9,225 nucleotides of DNA from Terriglobales bacterium (GTDB lineage Bacteria; Acidobacteriota; Terriglobia; Terriglobales; Acidobacteriaceae): contig JASHXK010000109.1 in the NCBI GenBank assembly GCA_030043575.1, forward strand, positions 1-9,225, written 5' to 3'. The translations under genes and the position numbers were made by a program. The notes under the pieces are model-generated. The model ran no database searches, was not told the DNA's origin, and was given only the letters and a program-made list of their open reading frames with translations. Numbering within the stretch: the stretch's first letter is position 1; every line of letters starts with the position of its first letter. Shown here piece after piece: positions 1-5,749 of this stretch.

Positions 1-159
1 GTGTCGGCTGGTACCAATGGCAGCGCCGAGGTCTCGGACATTACGGATCAGTTCTCGGAAAGCTCCAGCACGGTTCCCGAACCCAGCACCTTTGGCATGC
101 TCGGCGCTGGTGTTCTGGCTGTCGCTGGCTTCGCTCGCCGCAAGTTCAACCTCTTCTAG
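1..159 (+). CDS. PEP-CTERM sorting domain protein, C-terminal fragment
   Basis: The open frame runs from the window edge to TAG at 157-159, giving 52 visible residues; the N-terminus lies outside the window, so the leading GTG is probably just an internal Val codon. The end has the full PEP-CTERM layout: a Ser/Thr/Glu-rich spacer, the motif VPEPST, a hydrophobic helix (GMLGAGVLAVAGF) and a terminal basic cluster (ARRKF). In known systems this tail is recognised by an exosortase (EpsH family), which removes it and releases or anchors the exported protein at the cell surface, often alongside exopolysaccharide production. The function of the mature protein cannot be judged from this piece. A terminator follows 30 bp downstream, so this is the last gene of its transcript. 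Confidence 0.85.
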   Translation: MSAGTNGSAEVSDITDQFSESSSTVPEPSTFGMLGAGVLAVAGFARRKFNLF

Positions 160-188
160 TCAACTGTTGTCTAACGCAAGGACCCAGG

Positions 189-216
189 AGCCGGAGCGCA
201 TAGCTCCGGCTTTTGA
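189..216 (+). terminator. Rho-independent terminator after the PEP-CTERM gene
   Basis: An 8-bp perfect stem, AGCCGGAG (189-196) with CTCCGGCT (204-211), encloses a 7-nt loop and runs into a T-rich stretch (211-219, TTTTGATTT). It lies 30 bp after the stop of the PEP-CTERM gene and has the usual shape of an intrinsic terminator. Its right arm CTCCGGC (204-210) is also complementary to GCCGGAG at 262-268, which contains the start of the next gene's ribosome binding site. Confidence 0.75.
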
Positions 217-227
217 TTTCTGTCACA

Positions 228-270
228 TCCGGCAAACCTTGACTTGTGCTACGTTAGTTTTGCCGGAGGA
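228..270 (+). promoter_or_regulatory. Inverted repeat overlapping the ribosome binding site of the 275-1090 gene
   Basis: TCCGGCAAA (228-236) and TTTGCCGGA (259-267) are perfect 9-bp complements separated by 22 nt. The right arm includes the first three bases of the Shine-Dalgarno sequence GGAGGA (265-270), which sits 4 nt before the ATG at 275. If transcribed, the stem would partly hide the ribosome binding site. It could equally be a DNA operator. The sequence shows the repeat; a regulatory role is inference. No convincing -10/-35 pair was found in this 115-bp gap. Confidence 0.45.
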
Positions 271-274
271 AGGC

Positions 275-1090
275 ATGAGTAAGTGGTTTTACTTGATGGC
301 TGGGCTGGTACTTCTGATATCTGCTGCTGCTGCCGCGCAGACTTCTAACTACTCCCAGCAGTTTTATGGCACTTGGTACACCTACCCCCTGGGCAACCCC
401 AACACCGATCCCATTCGCCACGAGTTTCGTCACAACGCCGCGACCGGCAAAGACGAAATGATTGTTACGCGGACCTGCTCGGGCGATTATCGTTCGGTCA
501 CGGCGAAGGCCGTTTCTCCAATCCAGATTTCTGAGGATACGGTCCAGGTTCTGAAAGGCGCTTCTGATCTTCGCGAGGGGGAGGGCCGCACCTCATGCCG
601 TGCCAGCATTGAAGCGGGGGCCTGGAGCTACTCGGTTTCCGAGGATGGAACTCGTATAACGCTCACCAACCCCGGTGGCAACCCCGACATTTTGGTCTTG
701 GCGCGCCAGGACGCGATAACGGAAACCATGCTGCAGAACCGAATCTACGGAAGCTGGCTGCTGCCCGTGGAAGAGGGGCAAGGCTCCAGAGTCGAGACGC
801 GTCTGGTGTTCTACCGTGGAGCCGATCCGAACCAGGGCAGTGTTCGGCAGATTGTCAGCTGCTCGAAAGGAGACGATTCCCTTCTGTCCCAGGTGGATTC
901 GACAGTCAGCGTCGACAAAGAACAGATCACCGTCCTGGAGTCCGCTTCCCATCAGGAGAGCGACGGCGCTTTCGTCTGTACGGCGACCATCAGCGCCGCA
1001 ACCCTGCACTATTCGATTTCGCCGGATGGCACGATTATGACCCTCTCGAAGTCCGGTGAGAAGCCCCTTGTCCTGACCCGCGAGCGCTAG
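275..1090 (+). CDS. Secreted protein with two tandem lipocalin-like (YGxW) repeats
   Basis: A 271-aa protein. The start is ATG 275, chosen for GGAGGA at 265-270 and for the signal peptide that begins there (hydrophobic residues 5-16, AAAAA 17-21, likely cleavage before Gln22); the frame is open further upstream but crosses the terminator. The mature part is two copies of one domain, about residues 31-143 and 158-268. Each opens with YG[TS]W, has a Cys about 38 residues in (C68, C196) and another about 77 in (C108, C235), then YS[VI]S.DGT and a short hydrophobic strand (ILVLAR, PLVLTR). An N-terminal GxW followed by alternating strands recalls lipocalin/calycin barrels, and the paired cysteines could form one disulfide per domain. 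No ligand or enzyme function can be assigned. It is followed 21 bp later by another secreted protein gene, probably co-transcribed. Confidence 0.8.
   Translation: MSKWFYLMAGLVLLISAAAAAQTSNYSQQFYGTWYTYPLGNPNTDPIRHEFRHNAATGKDEMIVTRTCSGDYRSVTAKAVSPIQISEDTVQVLKGASDLREGEGRTSCRASIEAGAWSYSVSEDGTRITLTNPGGNPDILVLARQDAITETMLQNRIYGSWLLPVEEGQGSRVETRLVFYRGADPNQGSVRQIVSCSKGDDSLLSQVDSTVSVDKEQITVLESASHQESDGAFVCTATISAATLHYSISPDGTIMTLSKSGEKPLVLTRER
365..1078 (+). repeat. Internal tandem domain duplication
   Basis: Codons 31-143 (365-703) and 158-268 (746-1078) of the same gene encode homologous domains joined by a 14-residue linker. The repeat is visible at protein level (YGxW start, equivalently spaced cysteines, C.A.I motif, YS.S.DGT) but not as near-identical DNA, so it is an old duplication and not a recent slippage product. 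Confidence 0.75.
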
Positions 1091-1111
1091 CCGGGTCTAC
1101 ACTGTATCTTG

Positions 1112-2023
1112 ATGCGCGTATTTGTGCGTGCTTTCCTGTCGGCAGCGTTGCTTCTGGCGTTGGCCATTGTCCATTCGGCCGGCAAAGCGGAAGCACAGCA
1201 GCTCACCCAGCGCCTGATCCTGAAAGACGGCTCCTATCAGTCGGTCGTGAAGTACGAGATGCAAGGCAACCGCGTGCACTACCTCAGTGCAGAACGCTAT
1301 GAATGGGAAGATATTCCAGCATCGCTGATCGACTGGGAAGCGACCAGGAAATACAACGATGCCCTCACTAGCGGCACAACGCACACAAGGATCGTCGAAA
1401 CGCCCGAGGAAAAGGAGGAGCGGGAGAAGGAAGCGGCCAATTCGCCGGAGGTAGCTCCGGGATTGAAGCTTCCCGGCAGCGGCGGAGTTTTCCTGCTGGA
1501 CCAGTTCCAGGGCAAACCTGAACTGGCCGAGATCGTGCAAAATGGCAGCGAGGTGAATAAGAACAGCACCAGGAAAAGCGTGCTTCGCTCAGCGGTCAAT
1601 CCGTTCGGCAGCAATACGAAAGCCGTCGAAATTAAGGGCGAACACGGCCAGATCCAGTCGCATGTGCCCCGCCCGACCATCTTCATTGACATTGACGAGG
1701 GCCAGCAGAACGCTGCCGATCTAGCCGCACGCTTCCGCCTGGTTCGCCTTACGGTCAAGAAAGACGCCAGAGTGGTCGGCAATGTGAAGGTCAGCGCCGG
1801 CGGCAAAGTTACCGAGCAAAGCAGTTTCATTCCCGCCAGCGTCGTTAAGCAGGGAACTGGCGACTGGATCGCGCTGACGCCCACCCAGAACCTGGCCAAT
1901 GGAGAATATGCGGTCGTCGAGATGCTCAGCCCGGAAGAGATGAACCTATATGTCTGGGACTTCGGCGTGAATCCCGGCGCTGCGCCGAACGCGAATACGT
2001 GGCGGCCTGTGGCGGCGAATTAA
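1112..2023 (+). CDS. Secreted protein of unknown function
   Basis: A 303-aa protein not recognised as a named family. ATG 1112 is chosen over the adjacent in-frame TTG at 1109; no strong Shine-Dalgarno is visible, and translation may lean on the gene ending 21 bp upstream. Residues 1-28 form a signal peptide (hydrophobic core 8-20, cleavage likely after AEA28). The mature N-terminus (about 34-78) carries a compact pattern, LILKDGSYQSV...GNRVHY...ERYEWEDIP, and is followed by a charged Glu/Lys-rich linker (about 96-110). The rest is beta-rich, ending in NGEYAVVE (263-270) and LYVWDFGVNP (279-288). Similar layouts with a DG..V.Y..G.RV.Y opening and a WDFGV ending are, from memory, common in acidobacterial hypothetical proteins. 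A periplasmic or surface location is likely; the role is unknown. Confidence 0.75.
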   Translation: MRVFVRAFLSAALLLALAIVHSAGKAEAQQLTQRLILKDGSYQSVVKYEMQGNRVHYLSAERYEWEDIPASLIDWEATRKYNDALTSGTTHTRIVETPEEKEEREKEAANSPEVAPGLKLPGSGGVFLLDQFQGKPELAEIVQNGSEVNKNSTRKSVLRSAVNPFGSNTKAVEIKGEHGQIQSHVPRPTIFIDIDEGQQNAADLAARFRLVRLTVKKDARVVGNVKVSAGGKVTEQSSFIPASVVKQGTGDWIALTPTQNLANGEYAVVEMLSPEEMNLYVWDFGVNPGAAPNANTWRPVAAN

Positions 2024-2046
2024 GGCGCAAGAAGTCCGGAACTGGC

Positions 2047-2095
2047 GCGGGCCCAAAGCCCGCACTACCGATAACCGCAAGAACCAAGCGGTTCT
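2047..2095. repeat. Two short palindromes between convergent genes
   Basis: GCGGGC (2047-2052) pairs with GCCCGC (2058-2063) around the loop CCAAA, and AGAACC (2080-2085) pairs with GGTTCT (2090-2095) around AAGC. The second overlaps the stop codon of the - strand diguanylate cyclase gene. Neither is followed by a clear T-tract, so at best they slow or stabilise transcripts from both sides. The first, with its A-rich small loop, resembles the palindromes at 5509-5720 and may belong to the same class of intergenic repeat. Confidence 0.5.
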
Positions 2096-3167
2096 AACTG
2101 TGGCTCTCGGATTGATTCTCCTGATCCAGCAAGCCCACTCCTGCCACCGCAATGTTATTCCGGCCCGACTGTTTCACCCGATACATCATCTCGTCTGCCA
2201 GCTGCACAATGGCCTGCGAGGTACTGCCATCGTGCGGATAGCTGGCGATACCAATACTCGCGGTCAAGGCAAGCTTTAACCCCTCGCCGGCCAACCAGCG
2301 TGCCGAGTGAAAGGTCGCCATCAGCCGGCGCGCAACCAGCACGGCGGACTCCTTACCGGTTTGCGGCAGCAGTACCACGAATTCGTCCCCGCCATAACGA
2401 AACGCCGCATCAATCAGGCGCAGATTCTCCCGCAAGACGCGTCCGAATTGCGCCAGCAGCTTGCTGCCGCTCAGGTGGCCGTATTCGTCGTTGATTCGCT
2501 TGAAGTGGTCCAAATCGAGGAACAGCACGGTGAACTCGTAACCAAACCGCTGCGAGCGAGGGACCTCTTCGGCCAGCACGGTGGCCAGGTGGCGCGCATT
2601 GTATAGTCCAGTGCAGTCGTCGGTGATGCTGAGTTCCTGGATACGCTGCATGGCCCGCGCGTTCTCAATCGCAATCGCCGCATAGTCGGCCAGCGCTTGC
2701 AGCAGCATCTCTCCCCGCTGGTAGATCTGCATGTCACTGTTGACCAGCTGCATCAGGCCCAGAACCTTGCCGCCGGCGCGTACCGGCATGCACACAACGG
2801 AGCAGGGCTGAAGAAAGAAGTCATCCTTACTACTCGCCTCAATCCGGGTGTCGCGATTCACGTCCGCGATAACGATCGGCTCGCCTGTTTCAATGACCCA
2901 ACGCGCCAGGCCCTGCCCCGTCTTTAACTTCAGGGCGTTCACGCTCTCGCAACCCTGTCCCACGGCCACCGAATAGAAGAGTTCCTGGCTATCGCCATCC
3001 AGCATCAACAAAGCCCAGGTGGTCGGCCGGAAGTACGCCGCAACCTTCTGCAGGATGGTCTGCAGTACGATGTCGAGGTCCAGAGAAGAAGTTAGAGCTT
3101 TGGCAACGTCATGGAAGATCTGCAACTCGTACGATTGCGGACTTTTGTCGATCATCGTAGCCGACAT
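2094..3167 (-). CDS. GAF-GGDEF diguanylate cyclase
   Basis: A 357-aa soluble protein predicted to make cyclic di-GMP from two GTP. Residues about 20-170 form a GAF sensor domain (typical GTGEPIVIADV-like stretch at 93-103; no ligand can be named), linked by a helix to a GGDEF domain at about 178-340. The catalytic signature is intact: GGDEF at 259-263, the metal-binding FLDLDHFK at 216-223, and the inhibitory I-site RLID at 250-253, exactly five residues before GGDEF, so product feedback is expected. There is no EAL or HD-GYP domain and no membrane segment. The start is ATG at 3167; an in-frame ATG at 3155 is the alternative, and neither has a strong ribosome binding site. It is transcribed divergently from the RodZ-like gene and convergently with the secreted pair. 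Confidence 0.93.
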   Translation of the reverse strand: MSATMIDKSPQSYELQIFHDVAKALTSSLDLDIVLQTILQKVAAYFRPTTWALLMLDGDSQELFYSVAVGQGCESVNALKLKTGQGLARWVIETGEPIVIADVNRDTRIEASSKDDFFLQPCSVVCMPVRAGGKVLGLMQLVNSDMQIYQRGEMLLQALADYAAIAIENARAMQRIQELSITDDCTGLYNARHLATVLAEEVPRSQRFGYEFTVLFLDLDHFKRINDEYGHLSGSKLLAQFGRVLRENLRLIDAAFRYGGDEFVVLLPQTGKESAVLVARRLMATFHSARWLAGEGLKLALTASIGIASYPHDGSTSQAIVQLADEMMYRVKQSGRNNIAVAGVGLLDQENQSESHS

Positions 3168-3303
3168 TAGTCTGACCTATCACGAAGTGGCATCTTGCCT
3201 GGTTCTGACGAATCCAGGCTCGCGACAAGTTCAGATCGAACAGCAGATTTCTGTAAGCGCCCTAATTACCCATATATTACTGAAAAACCGTGCCGAAGGC
3301 TCC

Positions 3304-3344
3304 CCCCAATTGGTCCTTGCCTTGTCCAGCTTTCCCCTAATTGG
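3304..3344. promoter_or_regulatory. Paired CCCC(T)AATTGG boxes in the divergent region
   Basis: CCCCAATTGG (3304-3313, containing the palindrome CCAATTGG) and CCCCTAATTGG (3334-3344) are near-identical boxes with AATT cores 31 bp apart, about three helical turns, so they face the same side of the DNA. They lie 35-75 bp upstream of the -35 of the RodZ-like gene's promoter, where an activator or repressor dimer pair could bind. The role is inferred from position and spacing only. The rest of 3168-3462 shows no gene, and no clear promoter was found for the - strand cyclase. Confidence 0.3.
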
Positions 3345-3378
3345 AACCCGCTTAGGCCAATCTCCTCGGGCGCCGCGT

Positions 3379-3408
3379 TTGACACTGAAATAGCACACTT
3401 CTTATGAT
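3379..3408 (+). promoter_or_regulatory. Sigma70-type promoter for the rodZ-kdsD pair
   Basis: TTGACA at 3379-3384 is a perfect -35 hexamer. After an 18-bp spacer comes TATGAT at 3403-3408, a 5/6 match to TATAAT. A start near 3414-3416 would give a 5' leader of about 48 nt to the chosen GTG start at 3463. This is the strongest + strand promoter in the window. Confidence 0.75.
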
Positions 3409-3450
3409 TCGGCTGACTCTTTCTGCTCGACCGGAACAAGACCTTTGAAC

Positions 3451-3456
3451 GAGGTG
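3451..3456 (+). promoter_or_regulatory. Ribosome binding site that fixes the RodZ-like start
   Basis: GAGGTG at 3451-3456 lies 6 nt before GTG 3463. The longer alternative start, TTG 3445, would place this Shine-Dalgarno inside the coding region and has no good site of its own. The protein beginning at 3463 (MGSFGERLRRERE) also starts where this HTH family normally does. Confidence 0.65.
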
Positions 3457-3462
3457 GTGAAG

Positions 3463-4386
3463 GTGGGCTCATTTGGCGAGCGCCTGCGTCGGGAGCGCGA
3501 GATGCGCGGTATCTCCCTCGACGAGATCGTTGCCACCACCAAGATCGGTCGCCGTCTACTGCTTGCCTTGGAGGAAGAGCAATTCGATCTGCTTCCGGGA
3601 GGAATCTTCAATAAGTCCTACGTCCGCGCTTACGCCAAGTGTGTCGGCATTGATGAAGACGAGGCCGTAGCCGAGTATTTGCAGGCTGCCCACGAAGCTC
3701 CACCCGATACGCGCGTCATCGCCCAGCAGCATGCTTCCATACATTCCAACCGGCCTGTCCAACCCTCCGGCTTTCCGCTTGTGCCTGTCTTGATTCTGCT
3801 GGCAGTGGTTGCGGGAGGAATCGGCGGTTGGAAACTGTATAGGGACCGTCAGGTGGAGCGGCAAAAGCGGCAGGCATCGTCGCCGGCTGATACTTCCCCA
3901 GCATCGCCCGTCACAGCCCTTCCGTCTGCCAATAGCAGCGAATCGGCCGGCTCTCGGCCCACGGCAACCCAATCCTCCCAGCCTTCACCCGCAAGCGGCA
4001 CGGTGCAAGCGGAATCGCCCGCGCCCAAGTCCAACCGTGCGCCTTCGGAGACGGCTACGGCCCGGCCAACTTCTCCAGAATCCGCTGCCGCAAACACTTC
4101 CGCTGCCGCGCCGTTCGAAGTTACCGTCCGTCCCAAAGACGCCGCTTGGGTCTCCATCAAGTCGGACGGTCAATACGTCGTGCGCGGAATTATCAAGCCT
4201 CCCGACGTAAGAACAATTCATGCCACCAATCAGGTAGTCTTCTTTACAGGTAATGCTGGTGCGGTCGAGATCGCGTTTAATGGCAAGAGCGTTCCGGTTG
4301 CCGGCGGTCCTAACGACGAACAGGTGCTGGTTTTTGATTCCCGCGGCCTGATGCCTAAGACCGCATCCAAGACAGGCACCCAATGA
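3463..4386 (+). CDS. rodZ: RodZ-like membrane protein (HTH, TM, C-terminal DUF4115-type domain)
   Basis: A 307-aa single-pass protein. Residues 3-75 form a RodZ-type helix-turn-helix (FGERLRRERE..GISLDEI.., then IFNKSYVRAYA at 48-58 and LGID-like CVGID at 60-64), which in RodZ contacts the cytoskeletal protein MreB. Residues about 104-125 form one transmembrane helix. Residues 136-215 are a Ser/Pro/Ala/Thr-rich flexible linker, and 217-300 a beta-rich periplasmic domain (FEVTVRPKDAAWVSI..DG...) like the DUF4115 region of RodZ. The order HTH-TM-linker-beta domain is that of RodZ, which sets rod shape with MreB and the elongasome; mreB is not in the window, so the name rests on architecture. 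Its stop overlaps the start of the isomerase gene by ATGA, suggesting translational coupling. Confidence 0.8.
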   Translation: MGSFGERLRREREMRGISLDEIVATTKIGRRLLLALEEEQFDLLPGGIFNKSYVRAYAKCVGIDEDEAVAEYLQAAHEAPPDTRVIAQQHASIHSNRPVQPSGFPLVPVLILLAVVAGGIGGWKLYRDRQVERQKRQASSPADTSPASPVTALPSANSSESAGSRPTATQSSQPSPASGTVQAESPAPKSNRAPSETATARPTSPESAAANTSAAAPFEVTVRPKDAAWVSIKSDGQYVVRGIIKPPDVRTIHATNQVVFFTGNAGAVEIAFNGKSVPVAGGPNDEQVLVFDSRGLMPKTASKTGTQ

Positions 4387-5417
4387 TCCCATCGCGAGGC
4401 GGCCGCGGCGCACAAACACTGATGAAGAATGTCGGCGAGAATGTAGTTCGCATTGAAGCCGAGGCGCTGCGCGCGTTGGCCGATCGCCTCGCCGGGCCTA
4501 TGGCTGGCGACTTCGACCGCGCCGTCGAACTACTGCACGGCTGCGCGGGACGCATTGTGGTTACCGGTATGGGCAAGAGCGGCCTCATCGCGCGCAAGAT
4601 CGCCGCCACCCTGACTTCGACCGGCAGCCCTGCGCTCTTTCTGCATCCCGCTGAAGCCATGCATGGCGACCTCGGTATGGTGGTGCGCGGAGACGTTGTA
4701 CTCGCGCTCTCCGCCAGCGGCGAAACAGGTGAGATATTACAGCTCCTGGCAACCGTAAAGCGCTTGGGCGTGCCTCTGATCACGATGACGTGCGACGAGT
4801 TGCACTCCCCGCCGGAAGAACCGCGCACGCTCTCGACCCTGGCTCAAGCGGCCGATGTCGCGCTGGATTGCTCTGTCGATCAAGAAGCCTGCTCGCTTGG
4901 ACTCGCGCCCACCGCCTCGACCACAACCATGCTCGCCTTGGGTGACGCGCTGGCGGTCGCGCTTTCCGGGCGCCGCGGCTTCAAGGAAGAAGACTTCGCC
5001 AATCTCCATCCCGGAGGCAAGCTGGGCAAGCGCTTCGCCCGCGCTTCATCGCTGATGCACAGCGGTGATGCGGTCCCCCGCGTCGCGCCCGCTACTCCGA
5101 TGGGACAGGTGATCTACGAGATGTCGTGCAAAGGCCTGGGCATGACGACGGTAGTGGTAGGAGACAAGCTGGTCGGCATCATCAGCGATGGCGACCTGCG
5201 CCGCCTGCTGGAACATCATGGCAAAGAAGTACTCGAACTGACCGCCGAGCAGTGCATGACGAAGTCTCCCAAGGTTGTCGCGGCGGAAGTCTTCGCTATC
5301 GTCGCCCTCGACATCATGGAGCAGAAGAAGATCACATCGCTACCGGTTGTCGATGAATCCGGACGCCTTCAGGGAGTGCTGCACCTGCATGATCTGTGGG
5401 GCACACAGATGCTGTGA
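4383..5417 (+). CDS. kdsD: Arabinose-5-phosphate isomerase, KdsD/KpsF family
   Basis: A 344-aa cytoplasmic enzyme converting ribulose 5-phosphate to arabinose 5-phosphate, the first step to Kdo for lipopolysaccharide. The SIS domain spans about 45-200 and two CBS domains lie at about 224-285 and 290-342. Residues matching those reported as important in E. coli KdsD are all present: Lys65 in GMGKSG, Glu114 in SASGETGE, Glu168 in DQEACSLG, His209 in HPGG; HPAEAMHGDLGM (88-99) is also classic. The start overlaps the RodZ-like stop (ATGA). An in-frame ATG at 4422 gives 331 aa with a better conserved N-terminus, so the first 13 residues may not be translated. Compared from memory with E. coli KdsD, about 10 extra residues sit at 137-150 (CDELHSPPEEPRTL). 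KpsF or GutQ paralogues are possible, but no capsule or sugar-alcohol genes are nearby. Confidence 0.9.
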   Translation: MIPSRGGRGAQTLMKNVGENVVRIEAEALRALADRLAGPMAGDFDRAVELLHGCAGRIVVTGMGKSGLIARKIAATLTSTGSPALFLHPAEAMHGDLGMVVRGDVVLALSASGETGEILQLLATVKRLGVPLITMTCDELHSPPEEPRTLSTLAQAADVALDCSVDQEACSLGLAPTASTTTMLALGDALAVALSGRRGFKEEDFANLHPGGKLGKRFARASSLMHSGDAVPRVAPATPMGQVIYEMSCKGLGMTTVVVGDKLVGIISDGDLRRLLEHHGKEVLELTAEQCMTKSPKVVAAEVFAIVALDIMEQKKITSLPVVDESGRLQGVLHLHDLWGTQML

Positions 5418-5508
5418 GCGGATATCGATCAAACCGAAGCTCTTGCCGGGTTGTATCAGGGCACGACCCTGCAGGCTGCTGAAAAACTCCAATGCGCCCG
5501 TTTTGTGC

Positions 5509-5526
5509 AGCCGGCTAAAGCCGGCT
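5509..5526. repeat. Short palindrome GCCGGC-TAAA-GCCGGC
   Basis: A stem of GCCGGC (5511-5516 side) and GCCGGC (5520-5525) around a small A-rich loop, the outer bases extending it to AGCCGGCT twice. It lies inside the 165-bp inverted-end element. There is no T-tract, so a terminator role is doubtful. Confidence 0.55.
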
Positions 5527-5551
5527 CGGATTAAGAAATAGATGGCTTATC

Positions 5552-5580
5552 GGCACGACTAAAGTCGTGCCCTGACACAA
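5552..5580. repeat. REP-like palindrome with GTGCCCTGAYACAA tail
   Basis: GGCACGAC (5552-5559) and GTCGTGCC (5564-5571) form an 8-bp perfect stem around TAAA, extended by CTGACACAA. The 14-mer GTGCCCTGAYACAA occurs here (5567-5580), again at 5716-5729, and reversed at 5451-5464. Confidence 0.6.
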
Positions 5581-5638
5581 AGCGTTCGAAACCCGAGTTT
5601 TCCAGCAACCTGCCTGGTCGTGCCGGGCGACGCGGTGA

Positions 5639-5678
5639 GGGCTTCAGCCATTGCAAGATCGCCTCAGAGCTGAAGCCC
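5639..5678. repeat. Inverted repeat GGGCTTCAGC/GCTGAAGCCC
   Basis: Perfect 10-bp arms at 5639-5648 and 5669-5678 flank a 20-nt loop. The arm GCTGAAGCC also occurs in the palindrome at 5701-5720 (CGGCTGAAGCCG), so it looks like a diverged or split member of the same repeat type. It could act as a bidirectional barrier between the convergent isomerase and permease genes. Confidence 0.5.
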
Positions 5679-5700
5679 CGTCCTTATCTGGCCCAATGGC

Positions 5701-5729
5701 GGCACGGCTGAAGCCGTGCCCTGATACAA
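5701..5729. repeat. REP-like palindrome next to the permease stop
   Basis: GGCACGGC (5701-5708) and GCCGTGCC (5713-5720) pair perfectly around TGAA, followed by CTGATACAA. It has the same architecture and the same 14-mer tail (5716-5729) as the copy at 5552-5580, with compensating changes in the stem. It lies 20 bp downstream (- strand sense) of the permease stop and may stabilise that transcript's 3' end. Confidence 0.6.
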
Positions 5730-5749
5730 GGCGATTAATGAGATAGCTA

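Larger units (their letters stand above)
5460..5624. repeat. 165-bp MITE-like element with 30-bp imperfect inverted ends
   Basis: Bases 5460-5489 and the reverse complement of 5595-5624 match at 26 of 30 positions (both contain GGCACGACC, GCAGG, TGCTG and AAAACTC). Between the ends lie two tight hairpins: AGCCGGCT repeated around AA (5509-5526) and GGCACGAC/GTCGTGCC around TAAA (5552-5571). No ORF of note is inside and no transposase is in the window. The layout fits a non-autonomous miniature element or a composite REP-type repeat moved in trans. Target-site duplications were not clear. Confidence 0.6.

Noticed and set aside
239..262. TTGACT at 239-244 as a -35 box
   Set aside because: No acceptable -10 hexamer lies 16-18 bp downstream.
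17..274. Upstream start for the two-repeat secreted protein
   Set aside because: This part overlaps the PEP-CTERM frame and a terminator; a signal peptide and ribosome binding site mark ATG 275.
1297..1899. A 200-codon open frame on the - strand
   Set aside because: It is a shadow of the secreted protein gene, whose frame has a signal peptide and protein-like composition.
3445..3462. TTG 3445 as start of the RodZ-like protein
   Set aside because: GTG 3463 has GAGGTG at the right distance and matches the usual family N-terminus.
5451..5730. CRISPR-like array
   Set aside because: Repeats are palindromic, of mixed orientation, unevenly spaced and only three in number, with no cas gene.
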